Shown piece after piece: positions 32,642 to 43,241 of a DNA stretch of 64,000 nt (position 1 is the first letter of the stretch; each line of letters opens with the position of its first letter). The notes below the pieces were generated by a model that saw only the letters and a list, made by a program, of their open reading frames with translations, did not search any database and was not told the origin of the DNA. This stretch comes from Aralia elata (Eukaryota > Streptophyta > Magnoliopsida > Apiales > Araliaceae), in the NCBI GenBank assembly GCA_034770075.1, contig JAVJAP010000351.1, positions 434,001 to 498,000 of the forward strand, in the 5' to 3' direction. Both the position numbers and the translations under genes were made by a program.

Positions 32642-35566
32642 GTCAACACGGATGAGCGAAAGGCTAAAAGGTTTGAGCAGGGACTGAAGCCCTGGCTGTA
32701 TAGCCGAGTTTCAATGGTCCAACTAAATTCATTTGCGGCAGTGTTAGAGAAGGAAATAATCGCTGAAGGAGGCAGTGATGCTCTGTCCAAGTATAATCAG
32801 GAGCAAAGAAAGAAGAAGAATGAAAGTGAAAACAAGGCAAGTGGTAGCCATGGGGGCAGCAGTCAGAAGAGGAAGTGGAGTGATAGTAACTCTGCGGGAA
32901 GTCAGCAGGGTAATCAGAAAAAGAGGGTGGAGGTGTGCAGTAACTGCGGAAAGAGCCATGTGGGTGTTTGTTTGAAGGGTAAGAGGGTATATTTTAACTG
33001 CGGTCAGGAGGGTCATATCGCACCGAATTGCCCTAGTCCGAAGAAGGGCGCATGTTTTAACTACGGGTCGAAGGATCACTTTGCCCGAGACTGCCCTAAG
33101 AAAACAACTACAGGTGGAGCCAGTGCAAGAAAAGGAAATAGCGGTGGTGGAAATTGGACTATCGCAGGACCGACACTGCCCAATCGACCTACCGCTCGAA
33201 CATTCAACATGACGGTGCAGGATGCTGTGCAGTCAAAGGATGTAGTGTCAGGTATCATTCCAGTCAATAATGTTAATGCTTATGTATTGTTTGACTCGGG
33301 TGCTACTTGCTCATTTATATCCGATGATTTTGCTAAGAAATTAGAGTTACCTCAGGAAGAATTAGATTACCCCATGAATATAGAAATTGAAAATAGGGAA
33401 GTGATTCATGTTAGGTTTGTTCACAAGAACTGTCAGATAGATATCAAGGGTCAAGTGATGACAGACAACTTAATCCCAATTCGTCTTAGGGAGTTTGACG
33501 TTATTTTGGGTATGGATTGGTTGTTCAACCATGGGGCAGTTATTGATTGTCAAAAGAAGTGTGTAAACCTTATGACTCCGTCAAAGGTGGTGTTTTATGG
33601 CAGCAAGTCGCCTAGACAAACAAGTTGTCTGACGATGATGCAGGCCAGAAAGATGTTGAGACAAGGATGTGTAGGATATCTAGCCTATATAGTCGATACC
33701 CGAAAGGTGGGTGAAAAGCTGGAGGAGATACCAGTAGTTAGGGATTTTGCAGACGTGTTTCCTGATGATTTGCCAGGATTACCACCAGATAGGGAAATTG
33801 AGTTTGTAATTGATTTAGCACCGGGTACAGCCCCTATATCCAAAGCCCCGTACCGAATGGCTCCGGTAGAAATGAAGGAGTTGATGGTACAATTGCAAGA
33901 GTTGCTGGATAAAAAGTATATCCAACCGAGCGTTTCGCCGTGGGGAGCGCCGGTGTTATTCGTCAAGAAGAAGGACGGATCAATGCGTCTTTACATTGAT
34001 TATAGAGAATTGAACAAGGTCACAATTAAAAACAAGTATCCGTTACCAAGGATCGATGACCTGTTTGATCAACTGAAGGGAGCAAGATATTTTTCAAAGA
34101 TAGATCTGCGAAGTGGGTACCATCAGTTGAAGGTGAGAAAGGAAGACATACCAAAGACGGCATTTCGAACTAGATATGGTCACTATGAGTTTTTGGTTAT
34201 GTCATTTAGTTTAACAAACGCACCTGCAGCGTTTATAGACTTAATGAACAGAGTATTCAAACCATTTCTGGATAAGTTCGTAGTGGTGTTCATAGACGAC
34301 ATTTTGGTTTACTCCAAAACTCAAGAAGAACACGTGGAGCATTTAAGGGTGACATTGGAGGCATTAAGGAAAGAGAAATTGTATGCAAAATTTTCGAAGT
34401 GTGAATTTTGGTTGGAACATGTTCAATTCCTTGGGCATGTTATCGATAAAGACGGGATTTCAGTGGATCCAGCGACAGTAGAAGCTGTGATAAACTGGGA
34501 TCAGCCGAAGACACCGTCAGAAGTGAGGAGTTTCCTAGGTTTGGCAGGATACTACAGACGCTTTATTCAATATTTCTCCAGGATCGCCACTCCGTTAACG
34601 AATTTAACAAGAAAATCAGTGAAGTTTGTTTGGACGGAGAAGTGCGAAGAGAGTTTCCAAGAACTAAAGAAGAGACTAAGTTCGGCACCTGTGTTGTCTT
34701 TGCCAGATGATACAGGAAATTTTGTGGTATATAGCGACGCATCACATAAAGGACTTGGTTGTGTGCTTATGCAGAATGGTAAGCTTATTGCATATGCATC
34801 ACGCCAACTAAAAGACTACGAGAAAGGGTATCCGACCCATGATTTGGAGTTGGCAGCCGTGGTGTTTGCTTTGAAAATCTGGAAGCACTATCTCTATGGG
34901 GAGAAGTGTGAAATATATACAGACCATAAAAGTCTGAAGTATATTTTCACACAGAAGGATTTGAATATGCAGCAGAGAAGATGGATAGAATTAATCAAAG
35001 ATTATGATTGTGAAATTCTATACCATCCGGGAAAGGCTAATGTGGTTGCCGACGCTTTGAGTAGAAAAGGTCGGGAGAAACTATTTTTGTTAACTGCTCA
35101 GGAGAAGCTCGTAGCAGAAATGGCTAAATTGGAGTTAGAGGTGAAGAGTTTGGCAGAGCCTAATGAAAAATTGTTCCAGATGGAAACTCAACCAACTCTG
35201 GTGGACAAAGTCAAGGAAGCGCAACTCAAGGATGAGGAGTGTATTAATATACGCAAAAGAGTGCTTGAAGGTGAAGAGCTTAAATATAAAATCGATACCG
35301 AAGGGTTGCTGAGATTTGAAGGCAGAATCTGGGTACCGTCAGTATTGGTAATCAAAGAAGAGATTTTGAACGAAGCTCATAGTTCAAGATTTTCGATACA
35401 CCCGGGGAGTACAAAGATGTACCAGGATCTTCGCCAACATTTCTGGTGGCCAAACATGAAACGAGAGGTTGTTGAGTGTGTTGCGAAGTGTCTCACCTGT
35501 CAAAAGGTCAAAGCGGAGTATCAACGACCAAGTGGTTTGTTACAGCCCTTGGAGATACCAGAATAG
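32642..35566 (+). CDS. gag-pol: gag C-terminus, protease, RT, RNase H, integrase zinc domain
   Basis: Same frame as 32129; open to TAG at 35564 (first ATG after the break at 32714). From 32714: zinc-knuckle region at residues 75-127, the first CSNCGKSHVGVC complete, the second lacking its first Cys and the third having Tyr for the second Cys. Protease DSGAT near residue 193. RT about 380-560 with VVVFIDDILVYS (catalytic Asp pair) near 527. RNase H about 665-800 (YSDASHKGLG, THDLELAAV, TDHKSL, ADALSR). Integrase His/Cys domain about 885-935. Catalytic residues look intact; the knuckles and the two stops do not. Confidence 0.9.
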   Translation, partial: VNTDERKAKRFEQGLKPWLYSRVSMVQLNSFAAVLEKEIIAEGGSDALSKYNQEQRKKKNESENKASGSHGGSSQKRKWSDSNSAGSQQGNQKKRVEVCSNCGKSHVGVCLKGKRVYFNCGQEGHIAPNCPSPKKGACFNYGSKDHFARDCPKKTTTGGASARKGNSGGGNWTIAGPTLPNRPTARTFNMTVQDAVQSKDVVSGIIPVNNVNAYVLFDSGATCSFISDDFAKKLELPQEELDYPMNIEIENREVIHVRFVHKNCQIDIKGQVMTDNLIPIRLREFDVILGMDWLFNHGAVIDCQKKCVNLMTPSKVVFYGSKSPRQTSCLTMMQARKMLRQGCVGYLAYIVDTRKVGEKLEEIPVVRDFADVFPDDLPGLPPDREIEFVIDLAPGTAPISKAPYRMAPVEMKELMVQLQELLDKKYIQPSVSPWGAPVLFVKKKDGSMRLYIDYRELNKVTIKNKYPLPRIDDLFDQLKGARYFSKIDLRSGYHQLKVRKEDIPKTAFRTRYGHYEFLVMSFSLTNAPAAFIDLMNRVFKPFLDKFVVVFIDDILVYSKTQEEHVEHLRVTLEALRKEKLYAKFSKCEFWLEHVQFLGHVIDKDGISVDPATVEAVINWDQPKTPSEVRSFLGLAGYYRRFIQYFSRIATPLTNLTRKSVKFVWTEKCEESFQELKKRLSSAPVLSLPDDTGNFVVYSDASHKGLGCVLMQNGKLIAYASRQLKDYEKGYPTHDLELAAVVFALKIWKHYLYGEKCEIYTDHKSLKYIFTQKDLNMQQRRWIELIKDYDCEILYHPGKANVVADALSRKGREKLFLLTAQEKLVAEMAKLELEVKSLAEPNEKLFQMETQPTLVDKVKEAQLKDEECINIRKRVLEGEELKYKIDTEGLLRFEGRIWVPSVLVIKEEILNEAHSSRFSIHPGSTKMYQDLRQHFWWPNMKREVVECVAKCLTCQKVKAEYQRPSGLLQPLEIPE

Positions 35567-35584
35567 AAGTGGGAGCATATCACA

Positions 35585-36625
35585 ATGGATTTTGTGGTAG
35601 GGCTTCCAACTACTCAGAAGGGATATGACGCAATATGGGTCATAGTTGATAGATTAACAAAATCAGCGCATTTCTTGCCGATCAAAATCGGATTCACTCT
35701 GGATCAACTGGCTAAGTTATACGTCAAAGAGATTATCTCAAGGCACGGTGTTCCAGTATCAATTGTGTCGGACAGAGATCCACGTTTCACATCAAAATTT
35801 TGGAGGAGTCTGCAAGCTTGTTTGGGAACGCAGCTGAGAATGAGTACAGCTTACCATCCTCAAACCGATGGCCAGAGCGAAAGAACAATTCAAACGTTGG
35901 AGGATATGCTTCGGGCGTGCGTCATGCATTTTAAAGGCAACTGGGATGATAATTTATCCCTGGTCGAGTTTGCTTATAATAATAGTCATCACGCGAGTAT
36001 TGGAATGCCGCCATATGAAGCGTTGTATGGAAGGAAGTGCAGAACTCCATTATGTTGGGACGAGGTTGGTGAACGTCGCCTATTGGGACCCGAGCTGGTA
36101 CAACAAACTGCTGAAATTGTCAAGGTGATAAGAGCCAGATTGTTAGCGGCTCAAGATAGGCAAAAGAAATATGCGGATCAGCATCGTCAAAATCGCGAAT
36201 TTGAAGTCGGGAGCTTTGTGTTCCTCAAAGTATCTCCCTGGAAGGGAAAAATCAGATTTGGTAAAAAGGGTAAACTCAGTCCGCGATTTATTGGACCCTT
36301 CAAGGTGCTGAAACGAGTAGGCGAGGTGGCTTATGAGGTAGCTTTACCTCCCGAATTAGACCACATTCACAATGTCTTCCACATATCGGTGCTACGACTG
36401 TATAAGCCTGATTATAACCATATAATAGAATATGAACCACTACAGTTTGAGAAAGATTTATCCTATGATGAGATACCTGTACAAATAGTGGACAGGAAAG
36501 AGCAGGTTCTCAGAAATAAAGTGATACCTTCTGTAAAGGTAATTTGGAGGAACCACAATGCTGAAGAAGCTACGTGGGAACTCGAAGAGAAAATGATGCA
36601 AAATTATCCTGAATTATTTGTTTAA
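35585..36625 (+). CDS. pol: integrase core and chromodomain of A
   Basis: Same frame as the preceding part, separated only by the TAG at 35564 (where the family has a conserved Trp just before the core). Integrase core: Asp in MDFVVGLP (residue 2), Asp in IVSDRDPRF (near 62) and Glu in QSERTIQ (near 99). The GPF/Y-type region is near residues 235-260 (RFIGPFKVLKRVG). C-terminal chromodomain about residues 285-346 (QIVDRKEQVLRNKVIPSVKV, ATWELEEKM), typical of Tekay-type chromoviruses and thought to steer insertion to marked chromatin. Ends with TAA at 36623. Confidence 0.9.
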   Translation: MDFVVGLPTTQKGYDAIWVIVDRLTKSAHFLPIKIGFTLDQLAKLYVKEIISRHGVPVSIVSDRDPRFTSKFWRSLQACLGTQLRMSTAYHPQTDGQSERTIQTLEDMLRACVMHFKGNWDDNLSLVEFAYNNSHHASIGMPPYEALYGRKCRTPLCWDEVGERRLLGPELVQQTAEIVKVIRARLLAAQDRQKKYADQHRQNREFEVGSFVFLKVSPWKGKIRFGKKGKLSPRFIGPFKVLKRVGEVAYEVALPPELDHIHNVFHISVLRLYKPDYNHIIEYEPLQFEKDLSYDEIPVQIVDRKEQVLRNKVIPSVKVIWRNHNAEEATWELEEKMMQNYPELFV

Positions 36626-36634
36626 TCTTTATTT

Positions 36635-36739
36635 GTATCGCGATTCTGGGGACAGAATCTTTGTAAGGAGGGAAGAATGTAACAGACGAATTAATTGCGT
36701 TGTGATTCTGGGGACAGAATCCTTTTAAGGAGGGAAGGA
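36635..36739 (+). other. duplicated polypurine tract of A
   Basis: GATTCTGGGGACAGAATC..AAGGAGGGAAGAATG near 36641-36679 is repeated as GATTCTGGGGACAGAATCC..AAGGAGGGAAGGA up to 36739. Only the second copy adjoins the LTR. The first is followed by GTAAC, resembling an LTR start, so it may be a trace of template switching. Confidence 0.8.
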
Positions 36740-39590
36740 TATAACGAATACAATTTTTGTGATTAAATAAAAATATTTATTGAGTTATATGAATATTTTT
36801 ATTAATTTATTTATTGAGTAAAATAAATAATTTATAAGTTATGATGAAAGAATTTTTGTTAAAAGTTATTTGATTGTGATTGGATGTGTTTATTCTAGTT
36901 TAATAATTAAATTAGATGATTAAATGATTTATTTGAATAAAGAATTTATTTAAATAAGATAATTTATTTGGTGTTATTGTTATTGGTTAAATGGAATTAT
37001 TAATTAAGTTAATAAGGTTTAATTGAATTTATTTAATAATAAGTTCAATTAAATTAAAAGTGTGACAATTAAAACTATATGTTATAATGAGTTATTAAAA
37101 TAAATAGAAAGAGTTTTTATTTCCATCAAACCAAACAAGGCCTTATGACCTTTGGTTGGAAATAATGAGTTATTTTAATTTTGTTTTGCCAAACAAGCCT
37201 TAGAGGCTTTTGAATTGTGTAACTGATAGATTAAATATTAAAATACGTTATTATTCTAGATATCAGTTTTTATTTTTATTTTTGCTTGTCAGTTGTTTTA
37301 AAAAAAAATCTGAGTATTGAGAGTGCAGAAGAGAACTGTAGAGAGAGTTGAGAACTCTGTGATTTTTGTAAGAGAGAAAAAAAACTGAGAATCAAGAGGT
37401 GTATTGCCTTTGCTTAGCTTGAACAAGGATTAAGAGGTATAATTTCATTTAGATTTTGTTGGAAGTTTAATTCACTGTATATGGTTTTCACTTCTCTGAA
37501 TGTAAATTTGTTAGCTCAATGCATGAATTATTTGATTATAATTGATTCTAAGCATGTATTAGAGATTATGTGATGATTATAGATTAATTTGAATGAGTTA
37601 ATCCATAAAAGCATGTTTTAAAGTGAAGTTTTTGTTTTTACAGAGTCTTATTTCATGTATGGCATATATATACGAAATTTTATGTTCAATTAGATTATTA
37701 ATCGGTAAATTGACTTTTGATTGTGTTAATATGATGAAAAACAAAAAGAATGCAAGTAGAATGGATTAAAATGGTTGAAAGATGAATTCACAGTGTTTGA
37801 TTTCATTAAAATGGCTAAAATATGAATATTTGTATAAACAGTGAATTTTTGGGTTTGAATTGGTTGATTATATGTTTATAATGGTTAAATTAGTTAGAAA
37901 CATGTTGGGTAATTGTTTTCTAGCATATTTGATGTCTGGGTAAGTTTAAATTATGTATTGGATGGTAGAATTCGGAAAATTTTGGCCAAATTTGGTCTAA
38001 GTTTTCACTGGTTCGCGAACTGTAGAAGGTGTCAGTCGCGTCTACCGCCCCGGCGGTAGAAATGAGCTAGAACTATCGCCCCGGCGGCCTTGTCGCCCCG
38101 GCGGCACATTTGAGCTATGTTTGTCGCCCTGGCGACGGTTTCGTTTAGAATTTCACCGCCCCGGCGGTGGAACAGTAATAAAAAAAAATTAATTAAATTA
38201 AATTTTTATTTATCTATTTTGTGAAATTGCTATGTTGTTATACGTATGTTTAAAACCTATATTAAGGTAATAAATGACCAATGAGTTACCACGAGGGTTG
38301 TTAGCAATTATTTGTGGAATATTGAATGTCAATCGTGATGGTTCAATAAAATAGGAGAAGAACGAGACTTAAAATGTATATGAATCTGTAATTAATTATC
38401 GTTATCGTTTTGTAATTAAAATGTATAGGGTAATTAAGGGACGTGCATTATTTGAATCTGTAATCTATGCTCGAGGCAAGTTTTCCACCCTTAATCTTAT
38501 TATTTCGTTTGAAGCAAGTTCCTTATCTCAATTTATTACTTTAATGTTGAGCAAGTTTTCCTTCCTTAAACTTGTTATTTCATTTAAAGCAAGTTAAGTT
38601 TAATTGAGCAAAATTATAAACCTTAGCTTATTGTTATTCAAGCAAGGTTGTTATCATGATTAAGAGCTAAAGCTTTATTCCAGTTATTAATTGTTCGATC
38701 ATTGATCATTATTCAAACTTTGAACAGAATTTCTATTGTACAAACTTTAATGATGAATCAATTGTTTAGTGACTAGCAAACCCTTATTGACTCAGCTAGT
38801 CCTTAGTTGATGAACGTTCTAAAGACTTAGAATATTTTAGAATCTTTCCAAACCAAGTTCCTTTTGGTACAGATTCTGATGCTAAACTGAGATGAACAGC
38901 CCTAATATAGGGGATTAATTACACGACAGCGTTAAAATATTTGTGCACAATACATTGTACAAAGGACTGATCCCCCTGAGTACGAGACGGATGGTCCATA
39001 GTCTATAAGACTGTTAAAGGTTGCGGTAGAAATACTTGATAACCTAGGACATAGTTCGAGGTCTTGTGACCTTCAGATACACTTTTAATCCTGAATCTAT
39101 ATTCAGTTCTTGAGCTAAGCTTTCTATTGAGATTTCAAACCTTGATTCCTTATTGATTGTATTCAGAAAACTATTATACCCCAGTTGATAAATATTTCAT
39201 TTAAAGATTATTGTTATCATACTTGTGAGCAATTGTTTGCTCACTCTTGCATTAAACATTGCAGCTAAGACAGAAAAGCAAGACGAGCCGTCCACGTGTA
39301 AAGGAAAGAGCAAGATGCTGAAGTAGCTAATGACTTGTTATTTATTCAACGTTTGGTTGTATTGAGACTTATTATAAATTATATTTTATTCCGCATAGAT
39401 GTAATTGAGGTTAGATAACCTGGGATTTGTTTTATTTTGAAGATTGGTGATGTAACCTCATTTGAGGGAAGATAATTCTTTAAGTTTATTTTAATTATAT
39501 TATCTTTATCATGGGTAGTTAGCTGTGAATGTATGGTATAGTGAACACCAAATCTGTGGAGTTGAAGTACCCGGATTTGGGGGTGTCACA
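36740..39590 (+). mobile_element. 3' LTR of chromovirus A
   Basis: 2851 bp, nearly identical to the solo LTR 20903-23754. The first dinucleotide is TA instead of TG. It carries the donor-like AAGAG|GTATAA near 37437, the GC-rich cluster 38042-38170 and the acceptor-like TAAACATTGCAG near 39265. Followed by TCAAT and LTR B sequence. Confidence 0.9.
38042..38170 (+). repeat. GC-rich palindrome cluster in LTR A, copy 2
   Basis: Same five words as 22204-22335 with differences (second word GCCCCGGCGGCC, fourth GCCCTGGCGACG). Confidence 0.9.
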
Positions 39591-42043
39591 TCAATAATAT
39601 AAACAACTAATTTCTTCATCAATTCTTCATCAAAACCCAATTTTCAGAAAACTCAAAGAACAAAATTCAATAATTGTAAAGTTGATCTTCTTACCTCTTT
39701 GATCTTCCTAATCTTAGTTAGATGATGAAGAAAGTTTCTCCCGCCTTGATTTTCCAAAGCTTCTTCTCCAATTCCTCAAGAACCCTCTCAATTTCTCTCT
39801 TCCTCAGCCAACTGATGAAACTTACGTAACTTTTGTTTCATCAGTTAAGAAAACCAAAGGCCACAAGGCCTTGTTTGGCCAAGCTCTAAAAAAAATCTCA
39901 TTTTCTCTTTATTTAAATAATCTTCTTTGCTATATGATATTTCGTCACACTTTAATTTAATTAAACTTATTATATGAATAAATCTAATTAAATCTTACTA
40001 ACAAAATTTATCTCACAATATGACAATTATAGTTAAAATTTCATTTAATAAATCATTTTACTCAATAAATCACTCGTCCTCTAATTTAATTATTAAATTA
40101 AATTAGAATATTACTCGCGTAATAAAATACGCACTAATACTAAAATTGTTTATCATCGATTTACTCAATATCATCATACCCAAATAATTTCATCAAATAT
40201 TTATTCTATTAAAATAAATATATATTTACATTAATTCACCATTTTAATTAAGTGAATTATTCACATTATTATGAAATATAATTCATAACAATTTCTTTGC
40301 TAACAAGGCATAATAATTAAATTATATTATTTCATAATATAATTTCAACTTAATAACATTCAATTAATATCCTTTTCGTAACCATTTCATTTACTATCAT
40401 CAATGGTTTAATTTACCATTAAACATCATTTTTTCACTATAAGAATATGTATATTCCTCTTCTATATTCACACCAAATCACATATTTCATAATATGAAAC
40501 ATATATATACACATACTTAAACTCAAAACGTCACGTAATAAGAATTTTATTTATTAAATTCTTATTTAATAATTCTTTGAAAATCCGGGTTGTCACAAGG
40601 CTAATTAAGCATTTTAACGATTAAATCTTTTAAGTTTTATTTCGGGTATTATAACCGCTTATAAATAAAACTCCTTCTACTGTACATAAAATAATTTCAG
40701 CATTATAACTGCTTATAGAATGAATATTTTTCAACTATGTTTAAAATAAATTGAGCATTATTACTGCTTGTAAAATGAATATTCGGCTATTATATTTGAA
40801 ATAATTTCAGCTTTATAATTGCTTATAAAATGAATATTCTTACTAGATACTTGAATAAAATCGAACATAGTAACTGATTATAAAAGTATATTTTTTAATT
40901 TATAAGAGAAATAAATCGGACATTATAACTGCTTATAAATAGGACTTTTGTACTATATACACAAAATAATTTGAGCATTATAACTGCTTATAAAAGTATA
41001 TTTGCTAGATTTACTTCTAATCGCGTAGCGCTTCGATGCTTCGAAAGTAATTTTCATCTCACAATATCTCTCAGAATATAAATATAGAGTCTTTTTGCTC
41101 TTGAATTGCTCTTGAACATGGTAACGAATGAATGAAGTTAGCTTGCTATTTATAGGAAAACATAGTTTCGCTAATTGCACGTTAGGGGCTTGAGTTATTA
41201 CACTTTGTACCCTAGTATATTCTTAGAATATTCTTAGCATATTCTTGGCATATTCCCTCAAAATATCTACCAAGCTCGATAATGTAGCTTGTAACTGAAC
41301 CTATCTTCTAAGCTCCTCAATGAAAATATCTTCCAAGCTCGACAATGCAGCTTGCAATTGAACTTATCTTCTAAGCTCCTCAATGAAAATATTTTCCAGG
41401 CTCGACAACGCAGCTTGCAATTGAACTTATCTTCTAAGCTCCTCAATAAAAATATCTACCAAGCTCGACAATATTGCTTGTAATTAAACTTATCTTCTAA
41501 GCTCCTCAATGAAAATATCTTCCAAGCTCGACAATGCAGCTTGCAATTGAACTTATCTTCTAAGCTCCTCAATGAAAATATCTACCAAGCTCGACAAATC
41601 ACTTTGTATTTCCCAAGCACGACACAACAACTTGAAAAAAAAATGATTTACCGGGGTGCTTCTCGGAGAAATGGTAGAAATCACGACAAATCATTTTGTC
41701 AATGTAAGCACGACTAAGCAAGCTTGACAAAAAAATTTTATGTGACCTAATTCATCGTTTACACTATAAAATCACAAAACACCTACTTCGAAATATCATT
41801 TCGATCTTTATTAAGCACATATGTTACAAAATTCGAATCTTATTAGGGCTTAAGGTTTTAAACTTCTCGATACCCAGTTTTAGGTCATACGCTATAATTC
41901 TAAACGTATACGATAGCGTTTTCAAATTGTATTAGGTTTTCAAAGATTACCTGAATAGTCGTTCATTAGGTATTTCTAGAGTTTTCATTCCTAACCTAGT
42001 TAAGATAATATTTATAATTTTGATAATATTTCGGGGTATTACA
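39591..42043 (-). mobile_element. third copies of the LTR B and LTR C right parts
   Basis: 39591-40597 is the end of LTR B, and 40598-42043 the end of LTR C including its 52-60-bp and 63-bp arrays. They are part of segmental unit 3, not independent insertions: the B-to-C boundary (GTCACA|AGGCT) is identical at 24752, 28610 and 40597. Confidence 0.9.
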
Positions 42044-42048
42044 ATTTC

Positions 42049-42826
42049 ATTGGGGATGAGGTTCCAACAAAAAACGTCCCCATAGAGATTAAATATGGAC
42101 CGAAAGGGTCTATACCAAAGAGACTTCGTGGGCACAAGATCTAAATCATCAATGAGAATTTCTTCTCCCCAACTCCTGCCAATCCCAGATGTTTCCCATT
42201 GAGCATCCCCAAAGGTTGTATATTTTAACTCACGAAGAAATTAATTCCTTGCAGCCTAGAATATGGATATATAAGCATGTCATGGACGTGTATATGTTGC
42301 TTTTACGGGATCTTAAAGAAAAATACCAGCTCCAGGGGATGCCGAGGTGGGCCAAACTTAGGTTCATGGCCTCCTTCTTCATACATTTGGGGAAAGGTGC
42401 ATAGTCCCTACAAGACCCAAATCGCGCAGCCAAATTATGTGAATCATATGCTCAACCTCAAGTAGGAACGCCCTTGCATTAGTGCGATTATATCTTTATA
42501 CCTATATGTGTAGCCAGTAATCGGTATTTTAAACTGTTAATCTTCGAGGTGAAAGACTAGAAGATTACTATACTCGACCACCTATATAATGACACACCTT
42601 TCATAAAGTTGGGTGATATATACAAGGAATACAACGAAGTAGCGGTACGTGTAGTTTTTTTTATATTAAATATAGCAAATATCTGTACGTAATTATAACC
42701 CACTATTTATTGTATGTACAATTTATACCGTTGACTTTGCGTATTGGTAACCCATTAGGTGGTTGGCTTTGTACAGATCCGAAGGTCCATGCAGTAAAGA
42801 AACGGTCGATGTAGGCTACGATGAGT
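42049..42826 (+). pseudogene. Ulp1-like fragment, copy in unit 3
   Basis: Copy of 26263-27040 with the same frames and the same lost residues (LTHEEINSLQPRIWIYKHVM, then the Arg-Tyr place). It ends at the Athila LTR start at 42826. Confidence 0.4.
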
Positions 42827-43002
42827 GAGTTTTATACCTACGAATTGGATGCATTTGGGCTTGAATTCATGATTGTTCTCAGGTGTTTTGTGTTACTTTT
42901 TATGCATTTTATGTGTTTTTGTAGGATACATTCCATTGGGATTAGTTATGGTAGAATTGGAGGGATTTTAGCAGAAGAAAAGCTTAAGGAAAATTTTGCA
43001 GC

Positions 43003-43140
43003 TGGTGTGGCGCGGCAGCACCAATACTGTGCCTAATCCTAGCGTGGCAGCGCCAGGTCTGAATCATCAAAAGTTGTTCTAGACTTGTGGCATAGCAGCG
43101 CCGATCCCCTTTGTAATTTTGGCACGGCAGTGCCAGGTCG
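43003..43140 (+). repeat. GC-rich GGCAGCGCCA word cluster in the Athila LTR
   Basis: GGCGCGGCAGCACCA, GCGTGGCAGCGCCAGG, GGCATAGCAGCGCCG and GGCACGGCAGTGCCAGG, spaced about 35-55 bases; the complete forms are palindrome-like (TGGCGC..GCGCCA). Confidence 0.8.
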
Positions 43141-43233
43141 GCCATCAGGAAGTTTAATCTTTGTAATTTTTAAACCAATTCGAATGGGATTTGGATTGTA
43201 CTTCTAAGGGAGATAGGACTATATTTTGGAGGG

Positions 43234-43241
43234 TATAAATA
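43234..43241 (+). promoter_or_regulatory. TATA-like box in the Athila LTR
   Basis: GGGTATAAATACATC in the middle of the LTR, downstream of the GC-rich words; a likely promoter core by position and sequence. Confidence 0.5.

Larger units (their letters stand above)
30212..39590 (+). mobile_element. chromovirus A (Tekay type), 5'-truncated
   Basis: Ty3-gypsy element with a 564-bp remnant of the 5' LTR, primer-binding site, an extra ORF, gag-pol with integrase and a C-terminal chromodomain, polypurine tract and a full 2851-bp 3' LTR. The order PR-RT-RH-IN-chromodomain and the long LTRs fit the Tekay/Del lineage. TSD TCAAT is present on the right (39591-39595); the left partner is at 20898 before the solo LTR. 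The missing 5' LTR start and two stop codons in gag-pol make it inactive. Confidence 0.85.
30212..42827. repeat. segmental tandem unit 3 (12.6 kb, uncollapsed)
   Basis: LTR A tail, A interior, full 3' LTR of A, then LTR B part (39591-40597), LTR C part (40598-42043) and flank (42044-42826). It represents the original form of the multiplied segment. In its C part a roughly 59-bp deletion near 41000 removes the donor-like site. Confidence 0.85.

Noticed and set aside
30212..39590. Integrated virus (caulimovirus-type) instead of a retrotransposon
   Set aside because: LTRs, target duplication, integrase and chromodomain are present and no movement protein is seen, so it is a chromovirus-type retrotransposon.
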